A model generated the notes under the pieces. The model was not told the origin of the DNA. It made no database searches and was given only the letters and a program-made list of their open reading frames with translations. Source: Symbiodinium kawagutii (taxonomy: Eukaryota > Sar > Dinophyceae > Suessiales > Symbiodiniaceae). From it: 64,000 nucleotides of DNA. Of the stretch, positions 60,801-64,000 are shown piece by piece. The stretch covers positions 1 through 64,000 of the forward strand of contig VSDK01026441.1 in assembly GCA_009767595.1 (NCBI GenBank). The letters are read 5' to 3'. Every line of letters begins with the position of its first letter. The stretch's first letter is position 1. The position numbers and the translations under genes were made by a program.

Positions 60801-61540
60801 CAGATAGGCTGCCAGTCAAGTGGCCAGATCGATGCTCACATTGGTAGGAAGTCAGGCCCAAGTGATGTTCAGTTCTCGGATCCCTCGGACAATCAATCGT
60901 CGCAACCACAACTGCACACTCCTATAGTGCTCCTATCTTGGAAACTTCCGCCACCGCCTTGTGCGGTACTACTGGTAAATCATTAGTTAAATGCCAATTG
61001 CCCGTTGAACATAAATGATTTTGAGTAATGATGATTCAATGACGCGCTAGTGATATCGTGTAGGCTGTTTCTCCATTTTGGAAGATCCCTCAGATTACCT
61101 CAGGGTCAAATCTCCTGGGAGGGAACATGCGGCAATTTGAACCCCAGCAAGCTAGAAAGCCTTCATCTCCAGCAGTAAACCAAAATGATTGCAGGATGAA
61201 ATCGATTGAGATTGTCCACAAATGGAGTTACTTTCAAAATCTTAGCCTTTTTCAAATGGTGGACGCCAGTGTTGCACCTATGGTGGTAGGTCATGGTAGG
61301 TCCATTGAACAGTTCGATTTTGCGGGTTCTTTTTCTCAGGGAGCCGCCCCCAGTTTCGGGGGTAAATGGGGGCAGCATGGGGCAGCTTGATGGAAGGTGA
61401 GAAATTGCGACACATCATGCTTGACTTTCAGTTGTTCACGCGCGAGTCTTGCTTGCCCAGATTGGGAATCGGAATTGGATGGGGGTCAGGATATGATGTG
61501 TTAGTAAATGTTGCATCAAGCCACTACAGCCACAAGGCTG
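60801..61540. other. No firm gene
   Basis: Weak plus ORF 61127-61390; a GCCGCCCCC...GGGGG patch near 61340-61370. Nothing recognisable. Confidence 0.45.
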
Positions 61541-61588
61541 CTCCTGCTGCCGCCGCCGCTGCCGCCGCCGCTGCTGCTGCTGCTGTTC
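61541..61588 (+). repeat. GCC/GCT trinucleotide repeat at assembly gap
   Basis: GCTGCC- and GCTGCT-type units run up to the N run at 61591. In the plus frame of ORF 61366-61683 it codes poly-Ala. Confidence 0.85.
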
Positions 61589-61590
61589 CA

Positions 61591-61612
61591 NNNNNNNNNN
61601 NNNNNNNNNNNN
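61591..61612. other. Assembly gap (22 N)
   Basis: Twenty-two N next to a GC-rich trinucleotide repeat, so the true length is unknown. Confidence 0.99.
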
Positions 61613-64000
61613 CCATCACCAATATTATGACTGCAACTACAGTCTTTTTGTTCATGCTGAAAACGAGCATTCTACCACACTGATTGTTTCTGTTATAACC
61701 ACCACCGCTACGACCGCTTAGTCAGAAGTACATTGGGCCACGGGGCGCAAATTCATGAGAGAGGTGGTCATTTATTGCTGTGGCTCGAAAGATCAACCTC
61801 ACCAATTTGTAAGGCTTACGGTGAATCATTGGATGATGTGTCCTCAAATTATGCATGTTCTATGTTTTCGGAGTTGTAGATAGTTTGAGGTCCCACGGTT
61901 CAGCTGCCCCAAAGCTCTCCATGTTGCATGGCATAGATTCAGTGTGAAAAGCCCCGCAGCACCAATCAGCTGCACGATGGCTTTCTTTGTATTCTGTGGG
62001 CAACCAACTTTTCAGGACACACCAACAAGTCGTCATTTGTAGAAAACTAGCTGACAAATGGACACAGAACACCACTGTTTCCAAGTACCCTGTTTGGGAC
62101 ATCTGCTTAAAGTCTATCTAGGAAGTATATCATTGACATGAATTAACACCAATATTTTCCACAGTTGGTGGTCGCAAAATTCGGGGAACGCACCAAGCGA
62201 TCCCAAGGAGAGTCTTCAGGAGGCAAACATTAAGGCACCTTCTTGGAGCGTCCAATGGGGAACCAAGAGCTGTACAGTTTGGGAGGAAAGCATTGGATTT
62301 TCTGCAGAAGATGGGCTGCATGTGACTGCAATTGGAAGTGTCAACTCTTTCGAGGTCAGTCACAATTTTGGTTCAGACGTTTGTCCCGGTTCTCAAGAGA
62401 GGCAAGACTAAGCCCAGTAGCCACCAGAAGAACGCAGCCTTTTCCCCAGTTGCAGAGAAATCGTGACCATGGAATTGCCTCGGCACATTTCAATCGATTC
62501 TAATCACCAATGCTCAATGCATCTCAATGCATCTCAATGCTCAATGCTCGGGGTTTCTCATAACTTCCCATGCCATGTTTCGTGGTGCCCCAACTGCTAT
62601 GTCATGGGCAAGGAGGTTGCTCCTGGAAAAGCACAGCTAGCATGGGTGCTTCTTTCCTTGTAGCAGTTCTATCACAGAAGATTGTCATTCTACGGTATGA
62701 CATTGACATACATTGCCTATTCACATCGCACTGATCAGTCCATTCACACTGATTGCGCAGAAATTCATGGTGCATGGTGCAAGTCAACATGAAACCAGAT
62801 TCTACTGGTCCTATGGATGATGTACAAGACATTGCCACTGGGAGATTCCATGATTAATTCACTCACTAACTGCCTACGCTCTGGTTGTGGGTGCGGCTTT
62901 GTTTGGCCACGTATGTACTGTATGTGTGCGTGCCTGTTTGTGTAACCTTGAGATGATAAAAATACTGTCAATGAGTTTGAGGCTAACCAACCCCTCTACT
63001 TATCATTGCTGAGATGCAGACATGAACGAAACTAGTAGTTGATGGAATTTACACGTGGTTTGTACGTTGATAATTCGCTTTTCACGAACTTTAATACTAC
63101 TTAACTTACTTACATTGAATTTGACATTGACTGACCTATGTTGGTGCTTTCTGAATTGCCCTTTTCCTAGTCGACAGAGACGTAGGTTGCAGATGCACGT
63201 CTGCTGGACAACTTTGCTCGCTTCTTGGTTCTCTTCGTCATGGTAGAAGTGTGCGAGGTGCTCGTGCCGTTGATCTACATGACAGCGACTCGCCAAGATT
63301 GTACGTGGACACTCGGATGGTTGGTCAATGCTGCTTCTTAATAATGATTGGTCTAGATTAGATGAGATGCATCGTGGTTAACGCTTTAGGATGCTTTAGG
63401 ACTGATTACTGGTTGATACATGTGGATATGTGGGTTCCCGTTCCCCTCCAACAGTCGCAAGGTAGCGGGTGATCCATGGCAAGAGCATTTGTTAACCAAT
63501 GATGAAACATGGTTTTCAATGGTAAACTATGGTAAACACATGGGTATATATAATTAATGCTTGATTTACCATAGTTGTGGTCATGCCAGAGTCCACAATC
63601 TATTCTTAAAGGGTTAGTCACATTTAGTCACTTGGGCCAAGTCTAGGCATGTGACAAAGGCCATTTTGACAAAAAGTCTATACTTGTCGTTGGCTTAGAG
63701 GCTGTTCTAAAATTCACATTTTTTGCGTGTCTCAACTGCCTCTGTTGATACCAGAAGCTTTACTCCCTGACACCTGATAGGACGCTTATGTATACCAATA
63801 GTTCAAATTATAAGCATGAGAGTATCCAGACTTACTATATCTGTATAGTAATCTATAATTTTTATAATAAACTATAATTGTCTATTATGAATCATAAACT
63901 GGTATATCCAGCCTTTCTGTTATACCAATCGAAGCTGCCAATCAGGTTCACACGGATACTCTGTTGCCCATCCAGTTCCACTGCAATTTCTGCAATGTGC
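61613..64000. other. No recognised gene
   Basis: Short ORFs on both strands without domains; ATCTCAATGC triplication at 62510-62545; ATGGTAAAC-type words at 63480-63560; an AT-rich end. Confidence 0.45.

Overview
The window looks like nuclear DNA of a dinoflagellate, most likely Symbiodiniaceae. This rests on three things: a Ty1/copia polyprotein of the large dinoflagellate kind, an open reading frame resembling the N-terminal half of the tyrosine-recombinase family that I recall as abundant in Symbiodinium, and very sparse coding DNA in a sea of microsatellites, minisatellites and degenerate short repeats. Two short N runs (19864-19876 and 61591-61612) mark assembly gaps, both beside CTG-type repeats. 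I see no rRNA, convincing tRNA, CRISPR array or prokaryotic operon.

The best-supported object is a complete, apparently young LTR retrotransposon on the minus strand (35870-44909, 9,040 bp). It has two identical 78-bp LTRs, a 5-bp target duplication (GAAGG), a primer-binding site matching the anticodon arm of initiator tRNA-Met (half-tRNA priming as in Drosophila copia), a purine tract before the 3' LTR, and one uninterrupted ORF of about 2,926 codons. Domain order is coiled coil, 18-aa repeats, Gag, CCCH finger, CCHC knuckle, protease, a C5-DNA-methyltransferase-like domain, DD35E integrase, reverse transcriptase, RNase H, a membrane-like segment, a SUMO-interaction-like motif and 16-aa repeats.

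Immediately left of it (32219-34299) lies what I read as a second, previously unlabelled mobile element. It is about 2.1 kb and non-coding, with imperfect terminal inverted repeats of about 46 bp, an 8-10 bp target duplication, subterminal 23/24-bp repeats in opposite orientations, and an internal array of about twenty 76-bp units, nearly all with a G-quadruplex-type motif. It abuts a region of degenerate CATGTTGGGC-type repeats (31270-32202).

Elsewhere: 1-31 kb holds short unrecognised ORFs and possible exons between simple repeats. 45-50 kb is mostly non-coding. 50-53.5 kb has a recombinase-like ORF in an island between two similar AT-rich tracts. 53.6-54.7 kb has a repeated coding-like fragment with a TATG tail, also seen near 20.7 kb. 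59.2-60.8 kb is a 94-bp minisatellite grading into GATA repeats. A small dispersed repeat, possibly a MITE, occurs at least four times. Most short ORFs and exons listed are tentative: in this composition 60-100 codon ORFs arise by chance, often on both strands, and spliced genes cannot be assembled by eye.
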